DNA of 64,000 nucleotides. It comes from Rhipidocladum racemiflorum (Eukaryota; Streptophyta; Magnoliopsida; Poales; Poaceae). Where the stretch lies: the NCBI GenBank assembly GCA_036346355.1, contig CM070576.1, positions 51,383,712 through 51,447,711 on the forward strand, in the 5' to 3' direction. The position numbers were made by a program, and so were the translations under genes. Below, piece after piece: positions 47,013 to 59,744 of the stretch (position 1 is its first letter; every line of letters begins with the position of its first letter). The notes under the pieces were generated by a model. It ran no database searches, was not told where the DNA came from, and worked only from the letters and a program-made list of their open reading frames with translations.

Positions 47013-47519
47013 TTACGATTGGTGGTTGAGTGGTACGTAGTATAACATGCTATTAGTTTACGATTGGTGTTTATTCAAATGTAAGAAATCTGAAGTTATT
47101 AATATGTACGGTGTTTACGAGGTGTAGTGTAAAAGGAAAAAATTTAGAAGGAGTGTTGTCGACTGCTAAGGGGTGTGAATGGGTTTCGACTTTGTCTTGT
47201 ATACGATGTTTTCATATTCGTCTTTGTGTTGTAACATCACAAATTAATAAAAAGCTTATAATGAAACATTAAAATATGAAATAATTTGTTTGCTGTATTT
47301 TATGATATTGCATGCATTTATTGAATTGTTCGACGATGGAAATGATTGTTGGAATAGATAAAAGCAAGGAAAAAGAGAAAGTAAGAAATGGTAAAACGGT
47401 AAAATAAAAAGAATTACCTTAGTAAATTATGTCTAACCCTAAAGTACCCTGGATGATGACCTAGCATGGTGAAAAAAAGTGTGAACATCATTAAACCATG
47501 AAGTGATTAATTTTTTGGA

Positions 47520-48220
47520 ATATTTACACTTGCAGTAAAAATTTTAAAAATTAATATGTCCATATAGTCCTTTACAAAAATCAAAAACCGAAAAAATTGA
47601 ACTGTGCAGCAGGTAATGTTAGAAATGTTATAAATTAAAAAAAAAAATTTAGGCTAAAATTTTTATGGTAAAACTATCATGTAGATTCACACTTCCAGTA
47701 AAAAGTTCAGAATGACCGTAATAACCGTAAACAATTTTAACCTAAAATTTGTACTGATGGTGGAAAACTTATCCCTTAACTTAGTACAAAACTTATCCCT
47801 TAACTTAGTCCAACAGGTAATGTTACAATTTTTATAAAAAAACCGTAAATAATTTAAGGCTACAATTTTTATGGTAAAACTATCATATAGATTCACACTT
47901 CCAGTAAAAATTTAAAAAAATTAATATGTCCATCCAGACCCTTACAAAAATCAAAAACCGAAATAATTGAATCAGGCAAAGACTTAAATGTTAGAGTTGT
48001 TATGAAATAACCGTAAAGAATTTTAGGCTAAAATTTTGATGGTAAAACTATCATGTAGATTAACACTTCCAAAGAAAATTTCGAATTTTAACATGTCCAT
48101 CTAGATTTGTCTTGTGGAGGTGTAATGTCGTAAATGTTATAAAATAACCGTAAGTAATTTGAACCTAAAATTTTTATTGATGGTGGAAAACTTATCCCTT
48201 AACTTAGTATTAAAGTTTGG
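47520..48220. repeat. Tandem array, 165-205-bp unit, about 4 copies
   Basis: CACTTCCAGTAAAAA-type sites recur at about 47527, 47690, 47895 and 48063. The intervals carry TCCATATAGTCCTTTACAAA, AACCGTAAA..ATTTTAGGCTAAAA and ATGGTAAAACTATCATGTAG. It sits between the promoter and the transposase frame, probably within a leader intron. A small internal duplication of ACTTATCCCTTAACTTAGT lies at 47767-47808. Confidence 0.75.
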
Positions 48221-48387
48221 GAAATTCTGGAGTTGAAATGACCCACAAACCTGGAGCGGGAAAAATGGTTTGCTTGATGAACATTAGTACAACAATAAAT
48301 GATCAAGTTTAATAATTGAAATTTTTGTGAAATAATGGCTTACATAAAAATACGCTTTTGTTCTCGCAAGCTACCATGTATTACTAA

Positions 48388-50995
48388 ATGATGCAATTAA
48401 ATTTAATGACGCATGGACAGATTTCGATGGCTACAACACGCATATTTATTATGGAGATTCTCCTACGTATGCGGACCTTTGTTAGCATGCAGAGCTGTAC
48501 GCACACGCAGGCCGCAATAGATCTTCCTATTGGACCTAAAGACCTGATAGGGATAGTAGCTCAAAAAATAGGTATAGACCGGAGAAGATATAAACTGCGC
48601 CTACAAGCGGTTCGGCCCGCTTGTGCCGAACAAATGCACAAGTAGTGTGCAACCTGTGGGAGCTTCAAACAGAAATTCCTGGGACTCAGACGCAAAGTCC
48701 GTGGATGAATCTTTTCAGATTGGTGTGTACGCCGAGATGGTACCACGCCAATCAAAGCGAGGAGGAAGGCATAGGGGCAACCTCGCTTGCTCAGAGAGGG
48801 CGACATTGGTATTGCCAGGTAACACGTTAGAGGTGGGAGGGTCATCTCGGGGTCATACTACAGTAGCGGAGAGTGTGGGGGGAGAGCACGGGGTTAATGT
48901 GGTCGAAGAGGAGGTCGATGTGGAGGTCATGGATGACGAAGGCCTTGACGCCACGGGTGAATGCATAGAGGATGGTGAGGATGATGTGGGTCTGGCCGTC
49001 GCAGATTTCCGCCAATTAGATGCGGATCAAGGCGTAATTGCTGATTACTCACATATTTCCACCTGTCCCTGCATCGCGACATACAGCTAGAACAGGTCTT
49101 TCCCACTAAAAGGGAGCCGTGCACTTCATTAGCAACTACGCCATCATGACCCGGCCAAGACTATGTAAAAAGTCAGGGCGGATGTCTATGTGGTTAAATG
49201 CGCTAAGATCGGACAATGCCCGCATCGCGTACAAGACCGACCAAAGAATGAGAGCCGCTTTATCATTTCACGCTACACTCGCACACTGTTGCGCCGAGGT
49301 GGTGATGACCATTAACAATTCCATGGATGCCAAATTCATAGCCCAGAAATCCTTGGAGTCGCCGGTCGACATCAAACTAGCACCAAAGTCCATAATTGCC
49401 TGTGATGCAGAGCAAATACGGATGGTAATCCCGCACCATCTGGGCGTGGCGAGCAAAACAGAAGGCCCTAACGATGTTATTCGGGTCATTCAAAGAGTCC
49501 TACAACTGGGCTCTCGCCTTCGCGAGATAGCATGAGACCAACCTGTACGAGAATGGGGCATTGACCAACACCAGGCCTTTGCTAGAGAATGGATCTCATT
49601 GAAGGTCACCAATTCCTTATGAGGCTTTTTGGGCATTTGCACAAAGGTATCGAAGCATTTAGGCATTGCCGCCTGTGGTATGTGTGGATGGCACGTTCCT
49701 AATCGGGAAGTACCAGTGACTCTTCTCACCGCCCTAGCTGCTGACGGAAACAATCAAATAGTCCCAGTTGCCTTTGCGATTGTAGAGAGCGAGAACAACG
49801 ATAGTTGGCTTTGGTTCATGCGGTTCGTGAAGACCAAGGTGGTCAGGAATAGGCTCGGGGTGTGCGTTGTCTCTGATCGCAATGCTGGGCTGTTGCATGC
49901 TCTCGAGGTTATGAAGGGGGGGAGGGACCCTTCGTGTGCCTGGCCTGATGTGGAATGCCGGTGGTGCATGCGACACCTAGGTGCAAACTTGTACACCGCA
50001 TACAAGAATCGCAGATGGTGAAGTTCAAGATTATGTGCATGCAGTAACTGGCGCGTAAGTTCAAGCAATATTTGCACGCTTGAACGAACGCACGAGGAAG
50101 TTAGTGGCAGATCAGAGCAACAAACCTCCCGCATTGTTGGTGGTCAAGGAGTTTCAGACGGCGAATACTACGTCAAGAGTGGATCGCCGCAAACCGGCCG
50201 GAGAGATGGGCACTGGCACACGACACGCACGGCGACGTAAGTAGTAAGAATCTAGTATATACCCCAATCTGTCCCTTTCTCTACTTGAAGTGTGACTGCA
50301 TTTTCAGTTACATGGTGATGACCACGAACATCGCTGAGTCGTACAACAATGTTCTGAGAGGGGTCCGTGGGCCGATATGCTCAATAATTGAGCTCACTTT
50401 ATCGGACCATGGAGTACTTCCGAGACCGTGGCCGCGGCAGCGTAACAATCGGAGTCCACATTTGCACCGCTGTGTCGAAGTTTTTCTAGAGAAGCGCCGC
50501 TTGAAGGCACAATTTCACTTGGCGCAGCTTGTTCGATCCCGCGGAACGAATTCAAGATTTCATGTAGAAGGAAATATGCCTCGGCTATATCGCTGGGCGA
50601 CACCGCCCAAACGTGTTGGATTGGAGCGGACAAGGCTCATTGCACTTGTAACAAGCCCCGCCTGGAGCATATTCCGTGCTCCCATGTGCTTGCCGCCTGT
50701 CGTCAGCTTGGTGGCAACACGGGAGCCCAGTTTGTGTCCCCGTACTACAGAATGCAAGCTGTACGAAACACGTGGCAGCCAAAAATGAGAAACTTTGGCG
50801 ATCGTAGTTACAGTGGACATGGTGGCCCTCAGACGTGGCATCCGCTCCTTCGACGAAGCCGGATCAACCAGAAGGCCATCGCCATCGCGACGTAGGGGCG
50901 ACATGGATGCTTCACAAGGTGGTGTTGGTCTGCGGCTTTGTGGAAAATGCAGGCAGCCGGGCCATGACCGCAGAGCATGCCCTAATAGGCCTTAA
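48388..50995 (+). pseudogene. MURA-like MULE transposase, frameshifted
   Basis: Cut-and-paste transposase acting on the TIRs in the nucleus. In order: an acidic region (48780-49030; VVEEEVDVEVMDDEGLD), a MuDR-type DNA-binding stretch (about 49100-49540; RFHATLAHCCAEVVMTINNS type), and the DDE core. In the core the first Asp is in CVDGTFLIGKYQ (49687-49689) and the second in VVSDRNAGLL (49875-49877). The core ends with MTTNIAESYNNVL near 50320. A SWIM zinc finger CxC...CSH lies at 50641-50685 and a CCHC knuckle CGKCRQPGHDRRAC at 50939-50980, just before the stop at 50995. Frame breaks occur near 49040-49110, 49540 and 49712 and between 50020 and 50280. A GT-AG interval (50237-50307) may be an intron, but the phase does not close exactly. 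The start is not defined. Confidence 0.9.
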
Positions 50996-51389
50996 TGTCG
51001 CAATTGAGCTATTTCAAATATTGTATAAGTGCGAACTTATGTCCATGTCAAAAGCCGCTATGCATTTATCTAGAAAATAAATGGAGAAATTTTTTTATGT
51101 CATTGTGTTGCCTTCTTATTTCAATAGGATGATGATAAATTTTTCCTTATGGAGTAATCTCGCCTTTTATTTTTCTTGAAGGTAACGGAAGCGGCCACCA
51201 AAATGGCAATCGCCAGAGTTGCTCCACGAACAAATCGACTCAAAGCATAGGGCCAGAAATTGGCCGACGTGAAGAGGTTGTAAGACACACTACATAAGTT
51301 CATGGTTTTCATGCACATTAATATTTTCCGTCTGATATACCATCTTCCTCTCCACTTCATGCCATGCTTAAGGGGATCCCGAAACCTGA

Positions 51390-53738
51390 AAATTCTTGAC
51401 GGCAGATTCGATGTCCCACTTGCACATTGCGGGTCGCTCCCATTTGGCGAAGCTTATGAATGGGGCAAACATGGGCCGTGGAAGACGGACTCCTCTTCCG
51501 GCTTTAGACGCTGCACTTTTGATGCCCTTGTTGATCGTTGGCGACCAGAGACGATACTTTCCACCCGCTTGGGGAGATGACTATCACCCTACGAGATGTG
51601 GCGTTGATTACAGGCTTCCTATTGCTGGCCAACCATTTGTTGTTGCAAAGCCAGAGCGAGTGGCATGGCACCACTACCTAGAGAACAGGTAACATATACA
51701 TATTGCATTTAATCAGACCACTCAATCAAAATTTTAAAGGCCTCGACATGATTAAATGAAATCAGAGGTTCGGGTGGAGTACCATGGGAGCGACCAGGGG
51801 TGTCATTCTCATGGTTGCGCCAGCTTGGAAGAGTTCCAAGCTTGCCCAACAGACGCGACTGGCAACCGTGAATGACACTACGAAGTGTACCTACCGGACT
51901 CCTAGGGGTGTGATGTTCACGCACACAAATGGAGACAACGCCGCTACACATCTTGTGTGGGTTGCCCGGCAGCCTAGCCATGGATGCGCGAACGGGACGC
52001 ACCACGTGGTTTCAAATTGGGATCCGCGGTTCTAGCGGACACCTATCGTGCCTTGTGTGACGCGTGCAGACGGACAAAGACAGAGCTCCATCTTGACGGG
52101 TTGTCCGTATCTTCTCGCAGCCTTTGGTCATGGTTTTACCTTCCCATGTCTCGGCCCAAGAGTGGACAACCCTTACTACCTGCTCGTGGTCGATGATGTA
52201 CCCCACCGCATGGCCCAACTTTTGGTTACATATACATGCACGCTAGGTTGCGCGGCGCAAGAAGTTGATCGCGGGTCATACATGCGCGCCGTCGCCGACC
52301 TGGACTTTCTCGACCCAGGATCACGCCGATTGGGACCCGCTTCTCCAACGACGCATGCACGTAGCACAAGGAGGACGCATATCATTTGCGTGCAACCAAG
52401 ACGGCTGCATCGCTCACGCAATGCCACCTAGTGTGCATGAATGCCGCCGAGGTGTACTCACCGAGCGTGTGCAACGCATGCTTGTCGTCGACAGTTGATT
52501 CCTCCACCCCCCCCACGATCCGCCGGTCCGTCGCATGGGTAAGCTGAAATCAACATTACATTTCTGAAGTCCCACTATATTTATCATCATATTGGACTAA
52601 CGGCATGTAAGCTCAATTTTCAGGAGGAGCTCACAAGGCCACAACTACGACTGGAGAGTCGTACATCAAGCACACATCACGCGATGGCTGGAGTCAGCTA
52701 CGGCCGATGTGTACGAGCCAACTGGGCCTTACAATGGCACTGAGTACTGGGCCTACCTCGACTGGTACAGACCTCGAACAAGGTGTGTTCTTCTTGCACG
52801 GCAAGCCCACGAACAAGCACAAAACTATGTGCAGGACTACGCCGAGAGAGTTCACAGGCTGGTACGTGTACAGACTCCCATATGTGTTTAAATACTTTCA
52901 ATAGCATGTACAGCTTGGACATCGATATGTACTAACAGAACGATGTATTCCTACATTGCACTCAGGAGTCCGCAAACTTACAGACGAGGCGGACGAAATG
53001 TTTACGCAACCGGGCATCGTGGTCAAGACAAAGTGGAAATCCTAGGCGTGGTTTCTTTTCGTAGGGCGGGGATCGCTATGACCGCCATTCGGCAGCTTGG
53101 AGGTCACCGGCCACCACACGAAGAAGCTATGATGAGGCGGCCGATCCAACCCCCAAAGATTCGTCCCCACCCTTGAGATCAATGTCCATGAGGTATCTCT
53201 ACCGCTTCAGCGGCACCGACACACCAAGACGGGCATCCACATCAAGACATGGTGTCGAAAGCCATCGGCGCTCAGCGCTCACGCCACCACCGGCCCCATC
53301 CAACGGGAGAGATGTCACAGGGCCTCGATATGAATCGCCCACCGACTCCACCGATCGGGATGGGCGATTTACATGTTCGCTTCCAGCAGACATTTGATAC
53401 GCGTAACGCTCCCCAAAATGAAGGAAATCGCGTGCCTTCGACAATGCGCTCATCGAGACATTTGGTGCCGACTTTGGATTTTCTAGCTTGCTGCAAACGC
53501 CTTTACCTCGCACTCCACGCCCCGACCAGCCGGAGGATCTAATCGGTTATCTTCGGCCAGGTGGTTCACAGCTGACCAGACACCACTACCACCGCACCGC
53601 AGCCAGCCCATTTGCAGATGGAATATTTACCCTGGATCGGGTATGTTGTCGCCCGCCAAAGACCGACGGAGGATGACCAGATGGCGCAAATGACAGACGA
53701 AGTTGGACCGCCGCAAGCGAGGGACAAGAGTAAGACGT
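51390..53738 (+). pseudogene. Plant mobile domain (PMD) gene, frameshifted
   Basis: Aminotransferase-like plant mobile domain protein, a family shared between plant transposons and the host MAIN/MAIL1 genes. Readable blocks, in alternating frames: FDALVDRWRPET (about 51508-51550), where the following TFHLP/GEMT positions read as STRLGR or PAWGDDY; YRLPIAGQPFVV (51608-51643); GVSFSWLRQL (51808-51840); DTYRALCDACRR (52037-52075); a YWAYLDWYRPRTR block (52748-52785); and a proline-rich tail ending TEDDQMAQMTDEVG...SKT at 53738. Short GT-AG-like gaps (for example at 51692) suggest several exons. Role in transposition unknown. Confidence 0.8.
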
Positions 53739-56700
53739 GAACCCCAACATTACACCCCTAGTGCATATGATAGTAGATGGGGAGCTGGGGACGTTGATTG
53801 TCGTTGGGGTGTATGTACCTTTTGTAACACTAACAATGCAATCAATAAATATTTGCTACGTGTTGACTAATATTCCTATTTCTTGCAATAAATTATGCGA
53901 TGTCGGGTATTTTGAGCCCATTTGTGATTGAAGACAAAAACTAAATTGGGGATTATGAGCTTTCTTTTTTTTAAATCTGGGCACTACTTCAAACCGACAT
54001 AACTTACTCCAAATTCGGCCTCCAATAAAGTCAAATTGATCGCAATATCCAATTCACTAATTTCGTCCATTTCGGACAAATAAACTAAAAGGCATAACTT
54101 TCTAATGGAATGTCCAAATGGATTGATTCTAGTTGGAGATGCTAGATAATTTCACCCTCTACAACTTCCTAAGCAAATGTAAACTCCAATTCGGCCTCTA
54201 AGTAGCTCGAATTCGCAGAAAATCGAGAGCCAAAAATCTGGCCAAAAACAGCACTAGATTCACTTTTTGAGCCAAGTTTAAAATCAGTGTTTGACACCGG
54301 ATTGGCGAGATGAGTCCACCACTATATAGAGAAATGTTTTTACTTCGCAACCATGTAACCCGCGCACTCTAGGTCATTATAGATTGCCGCCATAATGCTC
54401 CAAAGTTGGTTGAAAGTCATAAGTGCGGACTGAAATTTTTGGCTCTAAACTTTTGGTTAAGCTTGGGATACTCCTAAGTGGCGGTTTAGGACATTAACTG
54501 AAGCCGGGAATTGACCTTAAGAGCGGTTAAAACTTAATTGATGCGAAACTGAGCCGCTAGAATCGATGCATAGGCACAGCTGCAAAGGAATCCGATGTCG
54601 CCACGTGTAGCTTTCGCCCCGCCTCAAGACGATAATGTGCCGCCAGTTGCCCATCGCCACCGGCTAAGCTATAGCCAGGCCCCACACGGCAAACGATGAC
54701 TCTGCCAACAGATTCCAGCTCACTTCGCGGCGCTTTTGGTGGGTGAAATAAAGATCGAGACGTGATACGCCGTGATCAAGTTAATTCATGACGGAATATC
54801 AACGCCAGATATCCTAGTATTACAGCGCAAGACAAACCCTAACGATGAAGGATTTTCGCGCCCGTAAGAAAGCATGTCCGAAGATATTTTTAAGGCCGAA
54901 TGTAGCAGATTTGCTATTTGGTAGACGAACTACCATGCAACCAAGACAAACCCAAATGCATGCGTGGCGTATACATCGCTCGAGTCATCTGGTTAAAGCC
55001 TAGCCGCCAAAGCCTGACCGGCACCTCCTACCACCTACAAAGCCGCATGCATCTGTCGATATCAAACACAGCCACAGCTGCAAGGGAATCCGATGCTCCT
55101 GGATTCTTTCTTTCCTGTCGGGGACCACGGATATTCGAATTTCAAAATGAAATAAAAATACCGCGACGAGAAGCTGCGGTTTTGCAATGTTATCTGCTCA
55201 CCAGGCCCCCACCTCGCGCTTAATGTTCCGCTAACCGGTGGCTACTCCCAAGCCATCGCCACCGCAAGACCCCCTTGAGCGCATCGCAAACGCCGCCACG
55301 CGTCGATTCTTTGTCTTGGCCCTCGCCTCAAGACGGTGATGTGCCGCCCGGTCTCATTTCTCCTCGCTCCTCGCCTATAAATTGCAAGGCCGCCTGCACT
55401 TCTATCAGGCAAACGCGATACATTGCTCCGAGTTCATAAAGTTTGGATTGAGTTGAGAAAACCCAGAGCGCAAAGAGGAGAACTGGTAGTTTAGCTTTCC
55501 TTTTTTCGTGTAGATACCGACTTAAGTGTTCTTGGTTCTTGGTTCTTGGTTCAGTACACATTATTTTGTACTTATTATGCTTCTTATTGATGTTTTTTGC
55601 TTCGTGTAGATACCGACTTAAGTGTTCGCTTCTGTCTAAGTTTACCACGACGGCCGAGCCTGGTTGGTTGCCAATGCAGGGCGGGTAATGTGCCCTAATC
55701 GCCATGTGGAAGTCCACACTGTACTCCACCACTACAGAAAATAACGAATCGGCGTATTATAGATGCCCTAATTTCTCTCAGACGTCTCTACGATTTTTCG
55801 ATTTCTTCATGTTTTCATGAGTACTCTCCGCCGAGTTTGGTATAACCATGTTAACATCGCCGTAGCCCACGGATGCCAATATCAGCAAGGGCATTTAAAT
55901 AAATACACCGACATCTTTAAACAGACGCTCCAATGGTAGAGCAGAGGACGGATCTCGCTGAACTTAACAGTGCTAACGGTACGAGAATTACCGCAGAGAG
56001 AGGAGTTCGGCCTGAACAAGAAGAAAACCGTGAAGCGTATGATCGCTTCCTTGAGCAGGCCGTAGAAGATAACAACGGCCGTAAGTCCTCATTTGGTTGT
56101 TCCTCTTGACGGCCCCACAATAACTCTACAAACGTGACTGCTGGGAGTTTTTTGAAGAAGAGGGTGTTGCATTTTATGATAGTGATGATTCTGGAAAGTT
56201 CTAAAGCCGCTCAACCTTGCATCCATTTGTATGTTAGTTCTTCTTCACAATAAATGTTGTTGTAGTTGTTCTCCCTATTGTACCTTGTAATATGAATGTC
56301 ATGCTTCTTTATAACTCAGATTTGTCATCAAATTTGTTGCACATAAAACAATACAAGGAAGAACGAATTTTCAATTTTTAAAAACTGCAGTGATTATTAC
56401 AAACAAACGATGACAACAAAAACAAACAACAAACCGTGAGCAAACGACGCTTACCATCGCAGTTGATTATTATAAACAAACAATGATATTAGCACTTAGT
56501 CCATACACCATGAGTTTTCTCATCCCATACGCTTGCATTTTATAATCCAAGCAAAGGTCGCTCGAGACGCCCTGCGTGAAAGCATTGCCGCAAAGTCTCA
56601 GTAGGACATATCATATCATAATCATGTCTCGCCGGGCCTCGTCCGAAATGTCATGTCAAATGCATGCGTGCGAGATATTGCCTCGAGTCGTCCCGCCAAA

Positions 56701-57072
56701 GCATAGCCGCCAAAGCTTGATCGCACCTCCCTCCAAGATACAAAGCTGCGGCATATGTCCGTATCAAGCACAGCAGAGCTGCAAAGCGAATCCGATTCTC
56801 GCAAGAAAAGCATTGCCGTAAAAGTCAGAAAAAGCATTGTCACAAAGCCGTAAAAAGCATGCCTCGCCATGTCATATCAAAAGCACGCTCGTTAACTTTT
56901 TCAGCTTTGTCATCGGTAAAACTGCACAAAGCATTCTAGCTAATCTTGTCGCTTTGTTCGATTCTCTCGCTTATCGGTGCCGCTATTTAAACCCCGTGCT
57001 CGCCTCCGAATACTCACACGGCAAGCAATCCAAACCACGAAGCACAAGTTCGCCGCCAACCAACCCGTGCCA
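53739..57072. other. Spacer between PMD and GRF-like genes, with repeats
   Basis: No supported gene. Promoter-like TATA boxes occur at about 54319 (CTATATAGAG), 55373 (CTATAAATTG) and 56981 (CTATTTAAAC). Diverged direct repeats: 54950-55095 and 56655-56800 share GCATGCGTG, CTCGAGTC, AGCCGCCAAAGC, ACAAAGC.GC and CTGCAA.G.AATCCGAT. A third CACAGCTGCAAAGGAATCCG lies at 54576-54595. A 25-bp direct repeat (TCGTGTAGATACCGACTTAA core) occurs at about 55508 and 55603. Confidence 0.55.
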
Positions 57073-57101
57073 ATGGAGTTCCTCGCCCCAAGGCACAAAG
57101 A

Positions 57102-57636
57102 TTGTCCAATCCGGCCCCCGACGGCACGGAGGTCCCCATGTGCCTATGCGGATCCTTGCCGCTTTCGGCAATCAGAGACAATTCATACACTTACGGTGAT
57201 GAGGTATTGAGCCGCCGCAACCACGACTCCGAGCCAATGCTGGGGATGCAGATGCGGCGGAGGAGCCCGGTATGTTTGTACTCGCATTTGCTGTTGCATC
57301 AAACCGTCCAAACCTTAACATTGTTATACCATCTGTTGTCACCAACTGCAGCCTCCATTATGCGAGTTCATCAAATTCTACGACGCGGAGCAGACTCCTG
57401 AGATGGAGAGGATGCGGAATTGGGAGTACTCGCATCGCAGAGCTATGGTAGAGCTGCAGTGCCGTGAGCAGGAGGAGGAGGAGAAGCGCATGAAGGTTGC
57501 CGAACAAATGCGTGCAGAGAGGGAGGCCGAACGGGAGGCCGAGCGTGACAGGAAGCGCGAGAGGGCGGCTAGGGCCAGGGCGGCGGCAGGCACCGATGGG
57601 TTGCGCAAGGGGAAATATCCTCGGTGCACTCAGTAA
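57102..57636 (+). CDS. Small GRF-like zinc-finger/coiled-coil protein gene of the MULE
   Basis: Exon 1 (to 57269), GT-AG intron 57270-57351 (82 bp) and exon 2 (57352-57636) join in phase to about 150 codons. Exon 1 has GTEVPMCLCGS (a CxC pair) and a NHDSEPMLGMQM block. Exon 2 starts PPLCEFIKFYD, then a highly charged coiled coil (EQEEEEKRMKVAEQMRAERE and more), and ends RKGKYPRCTQ. Similar small proteins accompany PMD transposons in grasses. One expected cysteine between the two halves is absent, and no ATG lies upstream in this frame before 57138. Either the start is in an earlier exon or the copy is decayed. The coordinates include the intron. Confidence 0.6.
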
Positions 57637-58279
57637 AGTGTACGAGAAGGGCCCTTGTTGTTCTTCCCTTTCCCTAAGGCATGTTAGGTTTAGTCCCAGA
57701 TACTCTGTGAGAGTGTGCCATACATGCCATTGTTGTTTAGCATTTCTAAGCCATATGCAATTCAAGACATTCTTATTTCTCGCACATCTATTTATAAAGG
57801 TACCGTATATATATTTCATATCTTTGAGGATAACTACACGAAGTCTCGAAAAAATTATTACAAAGTGATAATTTATATGACCTGCATAAAAAACAAATAT
57901 CTCGCTTTGCAACCCCGAGGTTGCGCTTAGGCCGACAGGCCTGACGTGCGCTTTCCGCCTAAATGGCTTGTTTCTTTAAAACAGGTTATCTCCTCCTATA
58001 AATATAAATATGAGATGTACTTTGCTTTTGGGTTAAAGATTAACGTTATGGTAAAACTTAAAAGGTACGGTGAAATATAACTTATATATTACTTATAATG
58101 GTCTTGTCCCAAATCTAAAACGAGTATGCATATTTAATTATATCTTTCCTTCTATACCTATATTTATTGTCTCTCAACTATATGCATTTATTCTTTATTA
58201 TCCACATAAAATATATCTTCCATTCATTATTATTCACACAATTGATGATTTCAGATTTTTTTAACCGTAAAATTTTAAC
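57637..58279. other. 3' flank of the GRF-like gene
   Basis: AT-rich, probable 3' untranslated DNA. 58080-58235 is a MITE remnant (separate entry). Confidence 0.4.
58080..58235. mobile_element. Diverged Stowaway-type MITE remnant
   Basis: Matches the reverse of 16757-16996 along AATGGTCTTGT, CTATACCT.TATTTATT, CTCTCAAC.ATATGCATTTATT and the CCACATAAA block. The ends have decayed and no TA duplication can be assigned. Confidence 0.6.
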
Positions 58280-58552
58280 ATGATCTATTTCACAAATTTT
58301 TCTCGCTATCTCCGCCGCATGACTGTCCGTGCAAGGGTTTCCGTGCCCGCCCCGCTTCCACCGTGTGGTGTGGCGGAAGCCACCTTTCCACCGCCCTGTG
58401 CGGCGGAAACCATGTCGCCTGGCGGAATGAACTGCTATTCGCCATATTCCATTTCATCGCGAGCAACGCTACAGCTTTGCCATCGAATATCATTTTATCA
58501 GAGATTATTATTTCCTTAATTTTAATTTAATTGTTATTTACTCAACTTTTCC
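58280..58552. repeat. Second, internal right-type TIR of the MULE family
   Basis: Read backwards it starts GGAAAAGTTGAGTAAATAAC, closer to the left TIR (GGAAAAATTGAGCAAATAAT) than the outer right TIR is, and contains TTCCGCC/GGCGGAA blocks (58362-58425). So a former element end lies 1.47 kb inside the present end. The 9 bp after it (AGGATTCGA) do not match the outer duplication. Confidence 0.8.
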
Positions 58553-58884
58553 AGGATTCGATGGGGATTTGGGAAATTAAAATATGCAACTAAATAGATA
58601 AAAGGAGCGAGCCCACGACTACATTTTCCACAGCGACGACCTAATTGAAAACGATCCGCGTCGCAATCTGCAGAAATGGGAAACAGAATCTTCGGTGATT
58701 ATGTTAAGTTAGAGAGGCTTTGAATATCTCTAAACGATATGAAATTTAAATAAGTATCTTTTTAAAGATAAATTTATTGAATAAAATATTATTGGAATAT
58801 TGATATTGTATAGTAACATAATATTTGCATTAAATTTGTTTAAAAGTGATTTGCATATTGTTTGGCTATATGACACTTGTTAGT

Positions 58885-59050
58885 ACGGGTGGGCATTCGG
58901 TTTATTTGGATTTTTTGATTCGGTTTTAAATTATTTTGGTTTTTAAAAATCAAAAACCAAACTGAATCGATTCAAAACCGAAAACCAAATCGAATAAACC
59001 AAAAAAATTCGGTTTGGTTTATTCGGTTTATTCGGTTAACCGAATTAAGC
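58885..59050. repeat. Foldback of TTCGGTTTATT motifs
   Basis: GGTGGGCATTCGGTTTATTTGG, then AACCGAAAACCAAATCGAATAAACC facing copies of TTCGGTTTGGTTTATTCGG, ending GGTTAACCGAA. Typical of a small inverted-repeat element, but borders and duplication were not resolved. Confidence 0.5.
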
Positions 59051-59154
59051 CATTGAAAACACTCCAGCAGCGATAGCATACATAGCATTAGGCATGATAA
59101 CTCTATTATTTATATGCGCAAGTAAAAAAAGGAGGAACTTGAAAGCAGCGATAA

Positions 59155-59337
59155 TTACGTACCTTTTGTTGTTCTTTTCTTTCTCGGATCGTAAGTCCAA
59201 CAAAGAAGTACAGCCAATACAATCACAAAGAACTTCCAAAGGAAAGTAATTAGGATAGCTAGTTTATGTCTCCATGAGCTTGCAATTTTATTGCACACAC
59301 CTACACCCAAGTCATTCCTCGAAAGTAAGATAAACAA
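59155..59337 (-). pseudogene. Membrane-protein-like exon inside the MULE, possibly captured
   Basis: The minus strand reads about 60 codons with a hydrophobic span HKLAILITFLWKFFVIVLAV followed by CWTYDPRKKRTTKG and a strong donor (AAAAG-GTACGT). It lies between the internal and outer right TIRs, opposite in direction to the MULE genes. The reading and the donor fit an exon of a host membrane protein captured as in a Pack-MULE. Family not recognised. Confidence 0.35.
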
Positions 59338-59744
59338 TGTGTTGTATTTTGTGAATCAAAGATACGACCTAGCAACAATTGGTCCCAAAAGGAGTTACTT
59401 TCAAATATTCAAAGGTAGAATAGTATAAAAAAGATGAGTCATAGGAAATTCCAAACCTGAAATCAAGTGAGTTTGGACTATGTTTGTGCGACTTTCCAAG
59501 TGAATCGTATTGAATCGCTTAAGTTGTTCTTGTGAAATTTGCACTATATGCACATATACTACGTTGTTTATGCACCTATATTACAATGTTTTTGAAGAAA
59601 GGTATCTCATTCGTCACTTGTTGTTTACAGCTTAATCTGTAGGCTATAGCTAATAAGTGAAAACTTATTGATATGTAACACAAATTTTTATCTCATATAT
59701 CCGACAGATTAATTTTCAAAATAAATTAGTATCCGGCCGGCAAA

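Noticed and set aside
50237..50307. Clean transposase intron
   Set aside because: GT and AG are present, but joining them puts the conserved MTTNIAES block out of frame with the upstream block, so it is only noted as possible.
57358..57912. 184-codon minus-strand frame
   Set aside because: Shadow of the charged coiled-coil exon on the plus strand; its Leu/Ser-rich part is the complement of GAG/AGG codons.
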